Of a stretch of DNA of 64,000 bases, positions 34,922 through 43,354 are shown in pieces. Position 1 is the stretch's first letter. Each line of letters starts with the position of its first letter. The notes below the pieces were generated by a model that did not search any database, was not told the DNA's origin, and saw only the letters and a list, made by a program, of their open reading frames with translations. Source of the DNA: Haloarcula sp. DT43 (GTDB lineage Archaea; Halobacteriota; Halobacteria; Halobacteriales; Haloarculaceae). The translations under genes were made by a program, and so were the position numbers. The DNA lies in contig NZ_JAYMGZ010000004.1 in assembly GCF_037078405.1 (NCBI RefSeq), positions 124,001 to 188,000 on the forward strand, given 5' to 3'.

Positions 34922-35958
34922 CACGACTCTGCCGCACCTTCCAGACCGCACCGGCCGCGATTCCGAACGACGACAGCGCGAAGTTCCTCCGCTCGGGGCT
35001 GACGAGCGAGGGCTTTCAGGCCCCCGACTGGCTCGTCCCCGACATCGAGGACGGGACGGCCCCGTCGATGAAAGGCGAGGCCGTCGACAACATCGTCGAG
35101 CACGTGCCCGACCACGCGCCCGACTTCGCCGGGGACATCCTCCCGCGCGTGGAGTGGGCCTACGACGACGCCGACGCCTGCGAGCGCGGCGTCGAGCAGG
35201 TCGAACGTCTCGCCGACGAGGTCGGCGAACACATCGACGGTTTCGTCTTCCCGAAGGTCGGCCGCCTCGACGACGTGCGCGACGCCGCAGGGGTCGTCGC
35301 CGACGCCGAGCGCGACGCGGGCCTCGACGAAGGGAGCCTGGAGATGGCCATCATCCTGGAGACGGCCCCAGGCCGCTCGGACCTCCGCGAAATCTGTCAG
35401 TACGCGACTGACTCCCGGCTCTCCGGGGTCGTGTTCGGGCCGGTCGACTACACGGCCGAACTCGGCGGCCGCGCACTCAATGGCGAGCGACCCCGCTGGG
35501 ACGGTCTGCTGGAGGCGCTCTCGAACGAGACGAGCGCGGCCGACATCGTCGCTATCGGCGGCCCCTTCGACCAGCTGTTCCACGAGCGCGCCGGCGTCAC
35601 CTACTACAACGCCGAGGGCTACGCCGACCAGGTCGAACACGAGGCGACCATCGGCATCGACGGCTCGTGGTCGCTCCACCCAAAGCAGACCGAGCAGGCC
35701 AACCGCATCCACATGCCGACGACAGAGGAACTGGAGCGGGACCTCCACAAAATCGAGTCGTTCAACGAGGCCAAGCGCGAGGGCACCGGCGCGGTCGTCG
35801 TCGACGGCCAGATGGTCGACGAGGCGACCTACAAGAACTTCGCCAACACCGTCAAGACGGTGCGAGCCATCGACGAGACCCACCCCGCCCAGACAGCCGA
35901 GTACTACGACGACGGCCTGCTCGACCGGGCGACCGCGGTCGACCTGATATTCGGCTGA
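34918..35958 (+). CDS. mcl: beta-methylmalyl-CoA lyase (HpcH/HpaI/CitE family)
   Basis: Predicted 346 residues of the citrate-lyase beta-like TIM barrel family. Visible features are LVPDIEDGTAPSMKGEA, RVEWAYDD, GFVFPKVGRLDDV, an acid metal ligand in AIILETAPGRSDLREI, and VFGPVDYTAELGG. The C-terminal WSLHPKQTEQANRI matches malyl-CoA lyases. It splits beta-methylmalyl-CoA to glyoxylate and propionyl-CoA, completing this branch of the methylaspartate cycle. It is the last gene of the run; the following aminotransferase gene is on the other strand. Confidence 0.9.
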   Translation: MTRLCRTFQTAPAAIPNDDSAKFLRSGLTSEGFQAPDWLVPDIEDGTAPSMKGEAVDNIVEHVPDHAPDFAGDILPRVEWAYDDADACERGVEQVERLADEVGEHIDGFVFPKVGRLDDVRDAAGVVADAERDAGLDEGSLEMAIILETAPGRSDLREICQYATDSRLSGVVFGPVDYTAELGGRALNGERPRWDGLLEALSNETSAADIVAIGGPFDQLFHERAGVTYYNAEGYADQVEHEATIGIDGSWSLHPKQTEQANRIHMPTTEELERDLHKIESFNEAKREGTGAVVVDGQMVDEATYKNFANTVKTVRAIDETHPAQTAEYYDDGLLDRATAVDLIFG

Positions 35959-35988
35959 GTCGCTGGACTGGGCCGCGAGACCGTTCTT

Positions 35989-37107
35989 TCACTCGAAGTA
36001 GTCCGCCAGCCGCGCCGCCGCCTCGTCGACGCGGGGCGTCACGAGCGCGAACCGTATCCAGTCGCTGCGGGACTCGCCGAAGGCTTCGCCGGGCATCCCG
36101 GCGACGCCGGCCTCGTCGACGAGTTCGTACACGTTCTCGAACGAGCCCGGGAAGTCGGGGAACCGCGCCATCACGTAGAAGCCGCCATCCGGGCGGTTGT
36201 ACTCGGCCCCGGCCTCGGCCAACGCGTCACAGAAGTCGTCGACCCGGTCTTCGAGCCGACGACGGCACCTGGCGTAGTAGTCCGGGCCCGTCGTCTTCAG
36301 CGCCCGGAGAACGGCGTACTGTGCCGGCCGGCTCCCGGTGACGTTCGTGAGCATGTGCTGGGTGCGAGCCCGCTCGATGAGCGCACCGGTGGGGCCGTCC
36401 TCGGGCGGGAAGACGGCGTACCCGACCCTGAACCCCGTTATCGCCATCGTTTTCGAGAAAGAGTTTGTGGCGACGACGTGGTCCGAGTTGGTATCGAGCG
36501 CCGAACTGAACCGACCCGCGTAGTCGAAGTGGTCGTACACCTCGTCGCTGAGCAGCAGGGCGTCGTACTCCTCGGCGATGGCCGCGAACTCGGCCATCGC
36601 GTCGGCGTCGTACACCGCGCCGGTGGGGTTGTTCGGGGAGTTGACGACGATGACGGCCGTCTCCTCGCTCGCGGCCGCCCGCACGTCGGCGGGGTCCAGC
36701 CGGTTGGTCTCGTCGACCGGGACGAACGAGACGTCCGCGCCGATGAAGTTCGCCCGGCCGGCGTAGTAGGGGTAGACGGGGTCCGTCAGGACGATTTCGT
36801 CGCCGGCGAAGTGGTGAAGGCCGCCGGTCATCGCAAGGTGGTTCGCCTCGCCCGCGCCGTTCGTGACGACCACGCGGCTCCTGTCGACGCCCCTGCGAGC
36901 GGCGATTTCGTCCCTGAGTTCGGTGAGGCCGACGCTTGGCGGGTACTGGAAGTCGTCGGCCGGGGCCTCGGCGTAGTCCCTGAGCCCGTCCCGGATCCCC
37001 TCCGGTGGGTCCCAGTCGGGGTTGCCCGACACCATGTCCACCACGTCCCGGTCGGCCCGGGCCGCGTACTGCATGACCCGGAAGAACTGGGGTTCCGTGT
37101 AGTCCAT
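35989..37107 (-). CDS. PLP-dependent aminotransferase (class I/II)
   Basis: Predicted 372 residues from ATG 37107 (MDYTEPQFFRVMQYA). Class I/II features are MVSGNPDWDPPEGI, VTNGAGEANHLAMTGGL for phosphate binding, VNSPNNPTGAVYD, SDEVYDHFDY and the PLP lysine in NSFSKTMAITGFRVGYAV. The substrate is not clear; aspartate- or aromatic-type transamination is plausible. An open extension upstream to 37380 is noncoding and overlaps a small membrane-protein gene. Confidence 0.9.
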   Translation of the reverse strand: MDYTEPQFFRVMQYAARADRDVVDMVSGNPDWDPPEGIRDGLRDYAEAPADDFQYPPSVGLTELRDEIAARRGVDRSRVVVTNGAGEANHLAMTGGLHHFAGDEIVLTDPVYPYYAGRANFIGADVSFVPVDETNRLDPADVRAAASEETAVIVVNSPNNPTGAVYDADAMAEFAAIAEEYDALLLSDEVYDHFDYAGRFSSALDTNSDHVVATNSFSKTMAITGFRVGYAVFPPEDGPTGALIERARTQHMLTNVTGSRPAQYAVLRALKTTGPDYYARCRRRLEDRVDDFCDALAEAGAEYNRPDGGFYVMARFPDFPGSFENVYELVDEAGVAGMPGEAFGESRSDWIRFALVTPRVDEAAARLADYFE

Positions 37108-37145
37108 ACGGACCCTGCGGCCGCCGGCCCCGTCTGCTTTTCTGT

Positions 37146-37289
37146 CTACTGGCGGACGTACAGCGTCACGCCACCGAGCGCCAGCAACAGCAGCCCCCAC
37201 AGGAGGTCCGACCCGGGCAGGACCCAGAGCAGTAGCGTCACGAGCCCCGAGGTAACGAGTGACCAGCCGAGCGTCGTCTGATAGCTCAT
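37146..37289 (-). CDS. 47-residue membrane microprotein
   Basis: Frame from ATG 37289 to TAG 37146. MSYQTTLGWSLVTSG begins a protein with two short hydrophobic helices (about residues 8-23 and 29-43: SLVTSGLVTLLLWVL and LLWGLLLLALGGVTL) joined by PGSD, ending VRQ. Similar two-helix proteins occur in haloarchaea. It lies 38 bp upstream of the aminotransferase start on the same strand, so the two may share a transcript. Function unknown. Confidence 0.72.
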   Translation of the reverse strand: MSYQTTLGWSLVTSGLVTLLLWVLPGSDLLWGLLLLALGGVTLYVRQ

Positions 37290-37366
37290 ACGCACCGTTG
37301 TGTCTCTGAACTGAAAGCATCTCCCCTCCCTGAACGCTTATTCGCCCGTCCCGCCAACGACCGGCA

Positions 37367-37876
37367 ATGGCAGACGACACAGCGGACCCGGTCGAGAAGC
37401 GCGTCGGCGAGCGCCTTCGACAGGCCGACCAGACGGTCGCTATCGCGGAGTCCTGTACCGGCGGCCTCGTCGGGTCGAAGGTAACGGACGTGCCCGGTTC
37501 CAGCGACTACTTCGACCGCTCGCTGGTCACCTACTCCTACGAGGCCAAACGGGAGCTACTGGCCGTCTCGCGGGAGTCCCTCGACGCCCACGGCGCGGTG
37601 TCGGAGGCGGTCGCCGCGGAGATGGCACAGGGCGTCCGTGACACCGCCCGGACCGACTGGGGCGTCGCCACGACCGGCGTCGCCGGGCCCGGCGGCGGGA
37701 CGCCGGAGACGCCCGTCGGGACGGTCTACATCGCCGTCGCCGAGGCCGCGCCGTGGGGGACGAACGCGTCCGGCGTGACCGTGTCCCGCTACGAGTTCGA
37801 CGGCGGCCGCCGCGAGGTCAAAGCGGCCATCGCCTCGCAGGCGCTCCGGGACCTGGAAACCGCCCTACAGGAGTAG
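37367..37876 (+). CDS. CinA C-terminal domain protein (NMN amidohydrolase-like)
   Basis: Predicted 169 residues, a stand-alone CinA C-terminal domain. The motif AIAESCTGGLVGSKVTDVPG contains the catalytic Ser/Thr region; SLVTYSYEAKRELL and ATTGVAGPGGGTPETPVGTV complete the fold. Bacterial homologues (PncC) deamidate nicotinamide mononucleotide for NAD salvage. The N-terminal MoCF-like domain of CinA is absent, as in many single-domain members. It is followed 36 bp later by the DUF457 gene on the same strand. Confidence 0.92.
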   Translation: MADDTADPVEKRVGERLRQADQTVAIAESCTGGLVGSKVTDVPGSSDYFDRSLVTYSYEAKRELLAVSRESLDAHGAVSEAVAAEMAQGVRDTARTDWGVATTGVAGPGGGTPETPVGTVYIAVAEAAPWGTNASGVTVSRYEFDGGRREVKAAIASQALRDLETALQE

Positions 37877-37912
37877 TAAGCCCTTTCAGTCGGGACACGG
37901 ACGGTTCGGTAG

Positions 37913-38419
37913 ATGAACAAACGCGGGCACGTCCTGAACGCCGTTCTCCTGAGCATCGGGCTGGGGTACGTCCTCGACCCCTCTGGCGACGTGACGACCT
38001 TCGCGACAATCGCGGAAGTGTTCCTTCCCGTCGTCCTGGGCGCGCTGTTCCCCGACGTCGACACCGCCTTCGGCAAACACCGCAAGACCCTGCACAACAT
38101 CCCCGTCCTCGTGATTTTCCTCGCCCATCCGCTGTATCACGGCGGCAACCTCCAGTGGGTGTGGCTCGGCGTCCTCACGCACTACGTGCTGGACTACTTC
38201 GGCTCGCGCCGCGGCATCGCGCTGTTCTATCCCATCTCGGACCGGGAGTACGGCTCACCGACGGGCGTGACGACCACCAGCGACCACGCCGAAACCGTCA
38301 CGGTCGCCATCACCGTCTTCGAACTGCTCGCGGTCGGCCTGCTGGTCCACGTCCTCCCGCAGTACCTGCCGCCGACGGTCCGGACCTTCGTCGTCGAGAA
38401 CAGCACGGTCTTCCTTTAG
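37913..38419 (+). CDS. membrane-bound metal-dependent hydrolase (DUF457 / YdjM-like)
   Basis: Predicted 168 residues with four hydrophobic segments. MNKRGHVLNAVLLSIGLGY at the N-terminus, ALFPDVDTAFGKHRKTLHN and LGVLTHYVLDYFGSRRG hold the conserved His and Asp residues of the DUF457 family, thought to bind metal at the membrane face. The enzymatic role is unproven. A second family member is at 60648. Its stop codon overlaps that of the convergent PHP gene by 4 bp. Confidence 0.85.
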   Translation: MNKRGHVLNAVLLSIGLGYVLDPSGDVTTFATIAEVFLPVVLGALFPDVDTAFGKHRKTLHNIPVLVIFLAHPLYHGGNLQWVWLGVLTHYVLDYFGSRRGIALFYPISDREYGSPTGVTTTSDHAETVTVAITVFELLAVGLLVHVLPQYLPPTVRTFVVENSTVFL

Positions 38420-39183
38420 TACACCCGCACGTCGTCGAACCGGCCGTCGTAGGCGACGTGGTCGGGGTGTGTCGGCTCGGTGCCCTGGAGCATCAGCCGG
38501 TCGAACTTCCCCCAGGTGTTTTCGAGTCCCAGGTGCGCCCACTCTACCGCCCGCCGGAGGTCGTGTGAGACCCCGTCACGATGGAACAGCGACCGCTCCA
38601 ACCCGTCTTTCAGCGCCCTGCTGAGCGCCGTCACGTCCTCGAACGCCTCGGCGAAGGTCACGTACGCCTCGCCGACGGTGCCACGGACGTGCGCGTACGA
38701 CGAGACGAACGGCTCGTGGCCGGTTTCCGAGACGAACGACTGCGCGCGGTCCCGGTGGTGTGACAACTGCTTGGGGTTGTACACTTCCAGCGCGTCGATT
38801 GTCCCCTCGTACGCTTCGATGTCTTCCAGCCCCATGCTCACGTTGAGAAAGCCCGGATGGGGGACGAGGACGGCCGCCCCCTGGCGGTCGAGTTCCCGCA
38901 TCGCACCGTCGAGCGTGATGAAGTCCGGCACCGGGTCGTCGAGGCCGATGGCGAGCACGTGCCGGCGCTGTTGCCAGGTCCCCGTGAATATCTCCCTGGC
39001 CGGGAACACGGTCAGCTCTTCGTCGGAAAACGCCTCTGCCTGCCGCCGTATCTCCGGCAGCCGCGTGAAATGCGGCGCGTACACCAGCGCGTCGAGGCCA
39101 CGTGCCTTCGCACGCTCGACGACCCCGTCGTCGAGCACCTTCACGTGGAGATCAACGGCGTACCCCTCGGATTGCACGGTCAA
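38416..39183 (-). CDS. PHP-like phosphoesterase domain protein
   Basis: Predicted 255 residues. The fold resembles PHP hydrolases: the opening VDLHVKVLDDG, GLDALVYAPHFTRLPEI, VFPAREIFTG, VLVPHPGFLN and DALEVYNPKQ. The usual first motif DxHxH is replaced by DLHVK, so one metal ligand is missing. This is either a divergent active site or a non-catalytic member. The C-terminal half is helical and unlike polymerase-linked PHP domains. The start is ATG 39183; a cinA-like and a DUF457 gene lie convergent downstream. Confidence 0.8.
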   Translation of the reverse strand: MTVQSEGYAVDLHVKVLDDGVVERAKARGLDALVYAPHFTRLPEIRRQAEAFSDEELTVFPAREIFTGTWQQRRHVLAIGLDDPVPDFITLDGAMRELDRQGAAVLVPHPGFLNVSMGLEDIEAYEGTIDALEVYNPKQLSHHRDRAQSFVSETGHEPFVSSYAHVRGTVGEAYVTFAEAFEDVTALSRALKDGLERSLFHRDGVSHDLRRAVEWAHLGLENTWGKFDRLMLQGTEPTHPDHVAYDGRFDDVRVY

Positions 39184-39292
39184 CGCTAACCCGGTACTGC
39201 CATTAGGGGTTTCCGTTTCGGCAGTCTGCTGGACAGACTACTGACAGGTGTCAGCCAAGGTTTTTACCCCCGCGTCGCATGCCACTGAGCAA

Positions 39293-39592
39293 ATGCCACG
39301 CTGGGAGTGCGACATCGAGGGGGACGACAGACAGTTCGACCGCGTCGAGGAACTCATCATCCACCAGTCGGTCGAACACGACCGCATCGAGTGCGAGGTC
39401 TGCGGTGCCGTCGTCCCCGACGGCTACTTCGCAATCAAGCACGCGTTCGACGAACACTCCCGCGCCGAGTACGTCCGCGCCTACGACGCCTCCGCCGCCG
39501 AGGTCCGCCGCCGCGAACAGATAAAGGAGTCCGTCGAAGCCGCCGCCAACATGAACGAGGTCATCGACCGGCTCGAAGGCGGCGAAGCGTAG
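39293..39592 (+). CDS. DUF7565-like zinc-finger protein
   Basis: Predicted 99 residues from ATG 39293 (MPRWECDIEGDDRQFDRVEE). A C-x2-C...H-x4-H arrangement, CEVCGAVVPDGYFAIKHAFDEH, makes a C2H2-like zinc finger in the middle, followed by a long charged helix to the C-terminus. I recall the family from haloarchaeal genomes. A TTTTTAC element 28-34 bp before the ATG serves as the TATA box. DNA- or RNA-binding is plausible, with no direct evidence. Confidence 0.75.
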   Translation: MPRWECDIEGDDRQFDRVEELIIHQSVEHDRIECEVCGAVVPDGYFAIKHAFDEHSRAEYVRAYDASAAEVRRREQIKESVEAAANMNEVIDRLEGGEA

Positions 39593-39725
39593 GGACTGGG
39601 CTCCTGTTCGCGGGTGCCGACTGGCCCGCCGAAAAGTGACGAATCCGTTCTCGCGGGTGCGTGTCCGAGGACCTACCGCGCCTCGCTATCGTGACTTCGC
39701 CGCTCGAACTGCTCGACGGGCGCTC

Positions 39726-39822
39726 TCAGCGCTCTTCGCTGTCCAGCACCCGAATCTGGTCGCCGCGCACGGTGACCGGAATCGGGACCGTCGCCTCGTA
39801 CAGTTCGACGGTGACCTGGTCC
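39726..39822 (-). pseudogene. fragment of a second, diverged spt5 3' end
   Basis: Read on the minus strand, the segment encodes the last ~32 residues of Spt5 ([31 protein letters not shown], stop) with the same amino acids as the intact gene at 39967-40404. The DNA differs at roughly nine positions, all synonymous, including a Ser codon switch (TCC to AGC). Upstream of the matching part the sequence breaks off into a hairpin repeat, so there is no start and no complete gene. It looks like the remnant of a related allele, not a recent duplication. Confidence 0.85.
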
Positions 39823-39830
39823 TCACGGAA

Positions 39831-39933
39831 CCACCTTTTTCATCGTCGGGTTTCCTCGCTTCGCTCGTCCACCTCTCCTCGAAAAACGTGGGCGAAAAAC
39901 GGCCGGAATCTCGGCCTCCGACCTCGATTCCGG
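39831..39933. repeat. hairpin repeat, copy A (between spt5 fragment and spt5)
   Basis: It begins CCACCTTTTTC (39831-39841) and has the opposite arm CGAAAAACGTGG at 39880-39891, with one mismatch to full complementarity, then GCGAAAAAC. Downstream is a perfect inverted repeat, CCGGAATC (39903-39910) and GATTCCGG (39926-39933). The same start, TTTCCTCGC core and AAAAACGTGGGCGAAAAA end occur at 58727. T-runs on both strands could stop transcription from either side, and it lies between convergent genes. Confidence 0.7.
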
Positions 39934-39966
39934 TGAACTGGCTCGCTCCGCTCGCCGGATGCTAGC

Positions 39967-40404
39967 TCAGCGCTCTTCGGAATCGAGCACGCGAATCTGG
40001 TCGCCGCGGACAGTGACCGGAATCGGAACGGTCGCCTCGTACAGTTCGACGGTGACCTGGTCTTTGCCCTCGTCGATGCGCTGGACCTGCGCCTTCTCGC
40101 CCTTGAACGGGCCGGCGATGAGTTCGACGATGTCGCCCTCCGCGATGCCTTCCACGTCCGGCTTCGGCGAGAGGAAGTGCTCGACTTCCGCCATCGAGGA
40201 CTCCCCCTGGACGACGCCGTTGGCGTGGGGAATCTCGTCGAGGATGCGGTCGAACACCGCGGCGTCGTCCGCCTCGACCATCACGTAACTGGTCAGGGAG
40301 TCCGGCGCGAGCGCGGCGTGAATCTCGTCTTCCTCGCGGGAGATAATCATGTCCGCGACGGTGCGTTCCTGACTGGCCGTCGTCTTGACTGCGTAGATAC
40401 CCAT
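39967..40404 (-). CDS. spt5: transcription elongation factor Spt5
   Basis: Predicted 145 residues: an N-terminal NGN domain (MGIYAVKTTASQERTVADMI, SLTSYVMVEADDAAVFDRIL) and a KOW domain (GDIVELIAGPFKGEKAQVQR). Spt5, with Spt4, binds the RNA polymerase clamp and increases processivity. It lies 4 bp downstream of secE and shares its transcript, the usual archaeal order. A diverged copy of its 3' end lies 144 bp further downstream. Confidence 0.95.
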   Translation of the reverse strand: MGIYAVKTTASQERTVADMIISREEDEIHAALAPDSLTSYVMVEADDAAVFDRILDEIPHANGVVQGESSMAEVEHFLSPKPDVEGIAEGDIVELIAGPFKGEKAQVQRIDEGKDQVTVELYEATVPIPVTVRGDQIRVLDSEER

Positions 40405-40408
40405 CGGT

Positions 40409-40588
40409 TTACACCGGCTTGCTGCCAGGCACGAAGGTCATCACGGCGAAGATGATGAACCCGAGCAGTCCGACCAGCGCGATGCCCGCGCCGGCGATTT
40501 TCGCGATTTGGGAGAACTCCTGCCACGACGGCGTACTCGCCAGTTTGAGTACCCGTATGTAGGAGGTGAGGTCGTATGGAACGTCCAT
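40409..40588 (-). CDS. secE: protein translocase subunit SecE (Sec61 gamma)
   Basis: Frame from ATG 40588 to TAA 40409, 59 residues. MDVPYDLTSYIRVLKLASTP is the amphipathic N-terminal helix on the cytosolic face; SWQEFSQIAKIAGAG leads to one membrane helix (IALVGLLGFIIFAVMTFV). Length and layout match archaeal SecE, which clamps SecY. It sits between ftsZ1 and spt5, the synteny typical of haloarchaea. A TATA-like ATATAGAAAAG lies ~30 bp upstream on the minus strand. Confidence 0.93.
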   Translation of the reverse strand: MDVPYDLTSYIRVLKLASTPSWQEFSQIAKIAGAGIALVGLLGFIIFAVMTFVPGSKPV

Positions 40589-40612
40589 AGCGGGTCGTAC
40601 CCACTGGCGGCT

Positions 40613-40624
40613 TTTCTATATTGT
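40613..40624 (-). promoter_or_regulatory. TATA-like element of secE-spt5
   Basis: On the minus strand the segment reads ACAATATAGAAA, ~27-36 bases before the secE ATG at 40588. The position would give a transcript starting at or just before the start codon. Confidence 0.5.
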
Positions 40625-40734
40625 GGTGCGCGATTCGCCGCGGCTCCTGCGGGGTGCGACTCGACCGCCGGAGAAGACGAGCGAGAAAGACGGGGTCCTA
40701 GAGATAGAAGCGATGCCGGAGAGCGACGGGACCG

Positions 40735-41895
40735 TCAGTCGACGTAGTCGATGTCTTCGCCGAGTTGCTGTGCGGCCTTCTCCTGTTCGGCCTCGCTCTG
40801 GCCGTAAATCTGTGGGCTCTCGACGCCGGTGACGACTATCATCGTCTCCATCTTGCCCTCGAACTCGTTGTTGACCGACGCGCCCCAGATGATGCGGGCG
40901 TCTGGGTCGATGCGGTCGTAAATCTCCTCGACGACGCCCTCAGCCTCCTCGATGCTCATGTCGGGGCCGCCGACGACGTTCACCAGGGCGCTGTTCGCAC
41001 CGTCGAACTCCACGTCCAGCAGCGGCGAGCGCAGCGCCGAGCGGATGGAGTCCTGGGCCTTGTTCTCGGAGTCGGATTCGCCGAGGCCTATCATGGCGAC
41101 GCCGCCGTTCTCCATGATGGTGCGAACGTCGGCGAAGTCGACGTTGACCAGTCCGGGCTTGGTGATGAGTTCGGTCATGCCCTTGACCGAGCGCATGAGC
41201 ACGCGGTCGCAGATTTTGAACGCGTCCTGCAGCGGCATCGATGGCGCGTAGTCGAGCAGGCGGTCGTTCGGGACGACGATGACCGTGTCGGAGACCGAGC
41301 GCAGGCGTTCGAGGCCGGCGTCGGCGTTGGCGCGGCGTCGCTCGCCCTCCGCGGTGAACGGAATCGTGACGATAGAGATAGTGAGCGCGCCGGCTTCCTG
41401 GGCGGCCTGCGCGACGACCGGGGCCGCGCCGGTGCCGGTCCCGCCGCCGAGACCCGCGGTGACGAACACCATGTCGGAGCCGTCGATGGACTGCTGGATG
41501 TCCTCGATGTCTTCCTGTGCGGCCTCCTCGCCGATTTTCGGGACCGACCCGGCACCGCGGCCGCCGGTGCGTTTGCGGCCGATGAGAATCTTCGTGTCGG
41601 CGGACACCTCGTCGGCGAGGTGCTGGGCGTCGGTGTTCGCGGCGACGAGCTTGGCCCCGTGGATGCCTTCCTCCATCATCCGGGTGACCGTGTTCCCGCC
41701 GGCACCGCCACAGCCGACGACCGTAATCTTCGTCTCCAGGTCCTTGACGACGCTTGCCAGTTCCTCGTCGGACATCGTCCCCGACGTGGACATGTCCTGG
41801 GACGGCGTGGATGTCGTCTCGTCGACAGTTCCTCCGTCCGCGTCCTCCCCGTCTTGTTCTGCCTCGTCGATAGCGTCGTCAATTATCGAATCCAT
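40735..41895 (-). CDS. ftsZ1: cell division protein FtsZ1
   Basis: Predicted 386 residues. A long acidic N-terminal extension (~55 residues) precedes the tubulin/FtsZ GTPase domain: [15 protein letters not shown], the tubulin signature [22 protein letters not shown], and [18 protein letters not shown] with the catalytic T7-loop Asp. FtsZ1 forms the division ring scaffold in haloarchaea alongside FtsZ2. The neighbouring secE-spt5 order supports the FtsZ1 paralogue. The C-terminus carries a short acidic tail. Confidence 0.95.
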   Translation of the reverse strand: MDSIIDDAIDEAEQDGEDADGGTVDETTSTPSQDMSTSGTMSDEELASVVKDLETKITVVGCGGAGGNTVTRMMEEGIHGAKLVAANTDAQHLADEVSADTKILIGRKRTGGRGAGSVPKIGEEAAQEDIEDIQQSIDGSDMVFVTAGLGGGTGTGAAPVVAQAAQEAGALTISIVTIPFTAEGERRRANADAGLERLRSVSDTVIVVPNDRLLDYAPSMPLQDAFKICDRVLMRSVKGMTELITKPGLVNVDFADVRTIMENGGVAMIGLGESDSENKAQDSIRSALRSPLLDVEFDGANSALVNVVGGPDMSIEEAEGVVEEIYDRIDPDARIIWGASVNNEFEGKMETMIVVTGVESPQIYGQSEAEQEKAAQQLGEDIDYVD

Positions 41896-41917
41896 AATTT
41901 AAAGCGTCCTTGCAGAC

Positions 41918-41934
41918 GAATAGTTATTAGTTTT
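41918..41934 (-). promoter_or_regulatory. candidate promoter of ftsZ1
   Basis: The minus strand reads AAAACTAATAACTATTC, centred ~30 bases upstream of the ATG at 41895 in an AT-rich pocket (41890-41940). It is a loose TATA match; no other candidate is nearer. Confidence 0.45.
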
Positions 41935-41998
41935 CCCCCTGTGTCTGACGCTCGTCTGACGTGTTGAGGGCCGGTGTCGACGGCTGACGCGCCGGTGT

Positions 41999-43354
41999 TC
42001 ACAGCGTATATCGACGTATACGCTCGCGCTGGAACCGCTCCGGGTCGATTTCTTCCCCGTCGAGCTCCACGGACTGGCCCGAGGCGAGCTTTCCGAACTT
42101 CGGGCCTTCGGGGACGCCGGCGGTCCGCGCGAGGTTGGGGTCGAAGGCCGTCTCGCGGGCGACGAGTTCGCCCGCAGTCCACTCGACGCTGTCGAACCGC
42201 CGTTCGAGAATTCCCACGAGGGGGTCGACGACCGCTTCGACGTCTATCGTCGCCGGGCAGACAATCGGGCCGGTGAGGACGGTCCCGTTTTGCTCGGTAC
42301 CGTAGGCGACCGAGTGGGCCTCGATAGCCTCTCGCAGCGCTTCGCTGTCGACGCCACGCGCGTCAGAAATCAGTTCGTCGGGGAGGTCGAACACTGTCCA
42401 CTCGCCATCGAATCCGGGTGCGAGCGCCCCGAACCGGAGCCCTTCCTCGACCGGCCCGACGGCGGCTTCAAGCGCCTCGACGAGGCCGAGGTCGACGCCG
42501 TCGGTCTCCCGGACGAACGTCTCGCTGACGACCCGACAGCCCAGCGATTCGATGGCCGCCTCCAGGTCCGGCCGGTCGCCCTCCATGAGGGCGTAGTCGG
42601 CCGCGCTGGCACGGAGGGCGCGTTCGAGCACCGCGTCGCGCTCGGCGGCACTGTCGGCCCACTCCGAGAGGGCGTCCAGCGACCAGTTGGCGGCGATGTG
42701 GCCGACCGCCCAGTCCGTCTCGCGGACGACCCGCTCGAACCGTGGCGCGTAGTGGCCGCCGCCCACGCCGAGCAGCTGGCGGCGCGTCCCGTTCTCCCTG
42801 GGCTTGTCGGCCGGCTCGTCGGCCAGGTCGAGTATCGCCTTCGCGGCGGCTTCGGCGGCGTCGGGGTCGTCCCACTGCGGCTCCGCGCTCCCGACCTCGA
42901 CGAACATCGACGGGACGCCCACGTCGGTCGGGCCGTGGTGGGTACACTCCATCCCGACCTCGTACTCCGGCGGGGCGTGGCGCTGGAGCGCCGCGGCGAC
43001 TGCCTCGTGTGCGCCGGGACAGGCGCGGGCGAAGTGTCCGTCTTCACCGCCGTACTCGGCGACGCCGAAGTTTCCGGTGTGGTGTGCAGTCAGTAGCTCC
43101 TCGGTCTCGCCGGCGTGTTTCGACGCGAACACCAGCAGGTCCGGGTCGTCGAAGGCCGCCGCGGCGTCCTCGATGTCCAGGTGCAGCGCCTCGAACTCGC
43201 GGAGTTCCACGCCGTGGGCCCGGTACACCGTGCCCCCGCCCTCGGCGTCGGGCCGCGCCGCGTCGACGCTGGTCTCCCACTCCTGAAGGGAGAGCAGGTG
43301 CTCGCCGATGTGGGTAGACGCCGCGTCGGCGCGCGAGACGACGACGCCGAGCAT
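41999..43354 (-). CDS. dtdA: D-aminoacyl-tRNA deacylase (DtdA / GEK1 type)
   Basis: Predicted 451 residues. The first half carries LLVFASKHAGETEELLTAHH, HTGNF and GMECTHHGPTDVGVPSMFVE, and QLLGVGGGHYAPRFERV follows: the metal-binding histidines and conserved blocks of DtdA. The enzyme frees tRNA from wrongly attached D-amino acids. The C-terminal ~180 residues form an extra domain seen in haloarchaeal members. Its ATG overlaps the stop of the antiporter gene by one base, so the two are co-translated. Confidence 0.9.
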   Translation of the reverse strand: MLGVVVSRADAASTHIGEHLLSLQEWETSVDAARPDAEGGGTVYRAHGVELREFEALHLDIEDAAAAFDDPDLLVFASKHAGETEELLTAHHTGNFGVAEYGGEDGHFARACPGAHEAVAAALQRHAPPEYEVGMECTHHGPTDVGVPSMFVEVGSAEPQWDDPDAAEAAAKAILDLADEPADKPRENGTRRQLLGVGGGHYAPRFERVVRETDWAVGHIAANWSLDALSEWADSAAERDAVLERALRASAADYALMEGDRPDLEAAIESLGCRVVSETFVRETDGVDLGLVEALEAAVGPVEEGLRFGALAPGFDGEWTVFDLPDELISDARGVDSEALREAIEAHSVAYGTEQNGTVLTGPIVCPATIDVEAVVDPLVGILERRFDSVEWTAGELVARETAFDPNLARTAGVPEGPKFGKLASGQSVELDGEEIDPERFQRERIRRYTL

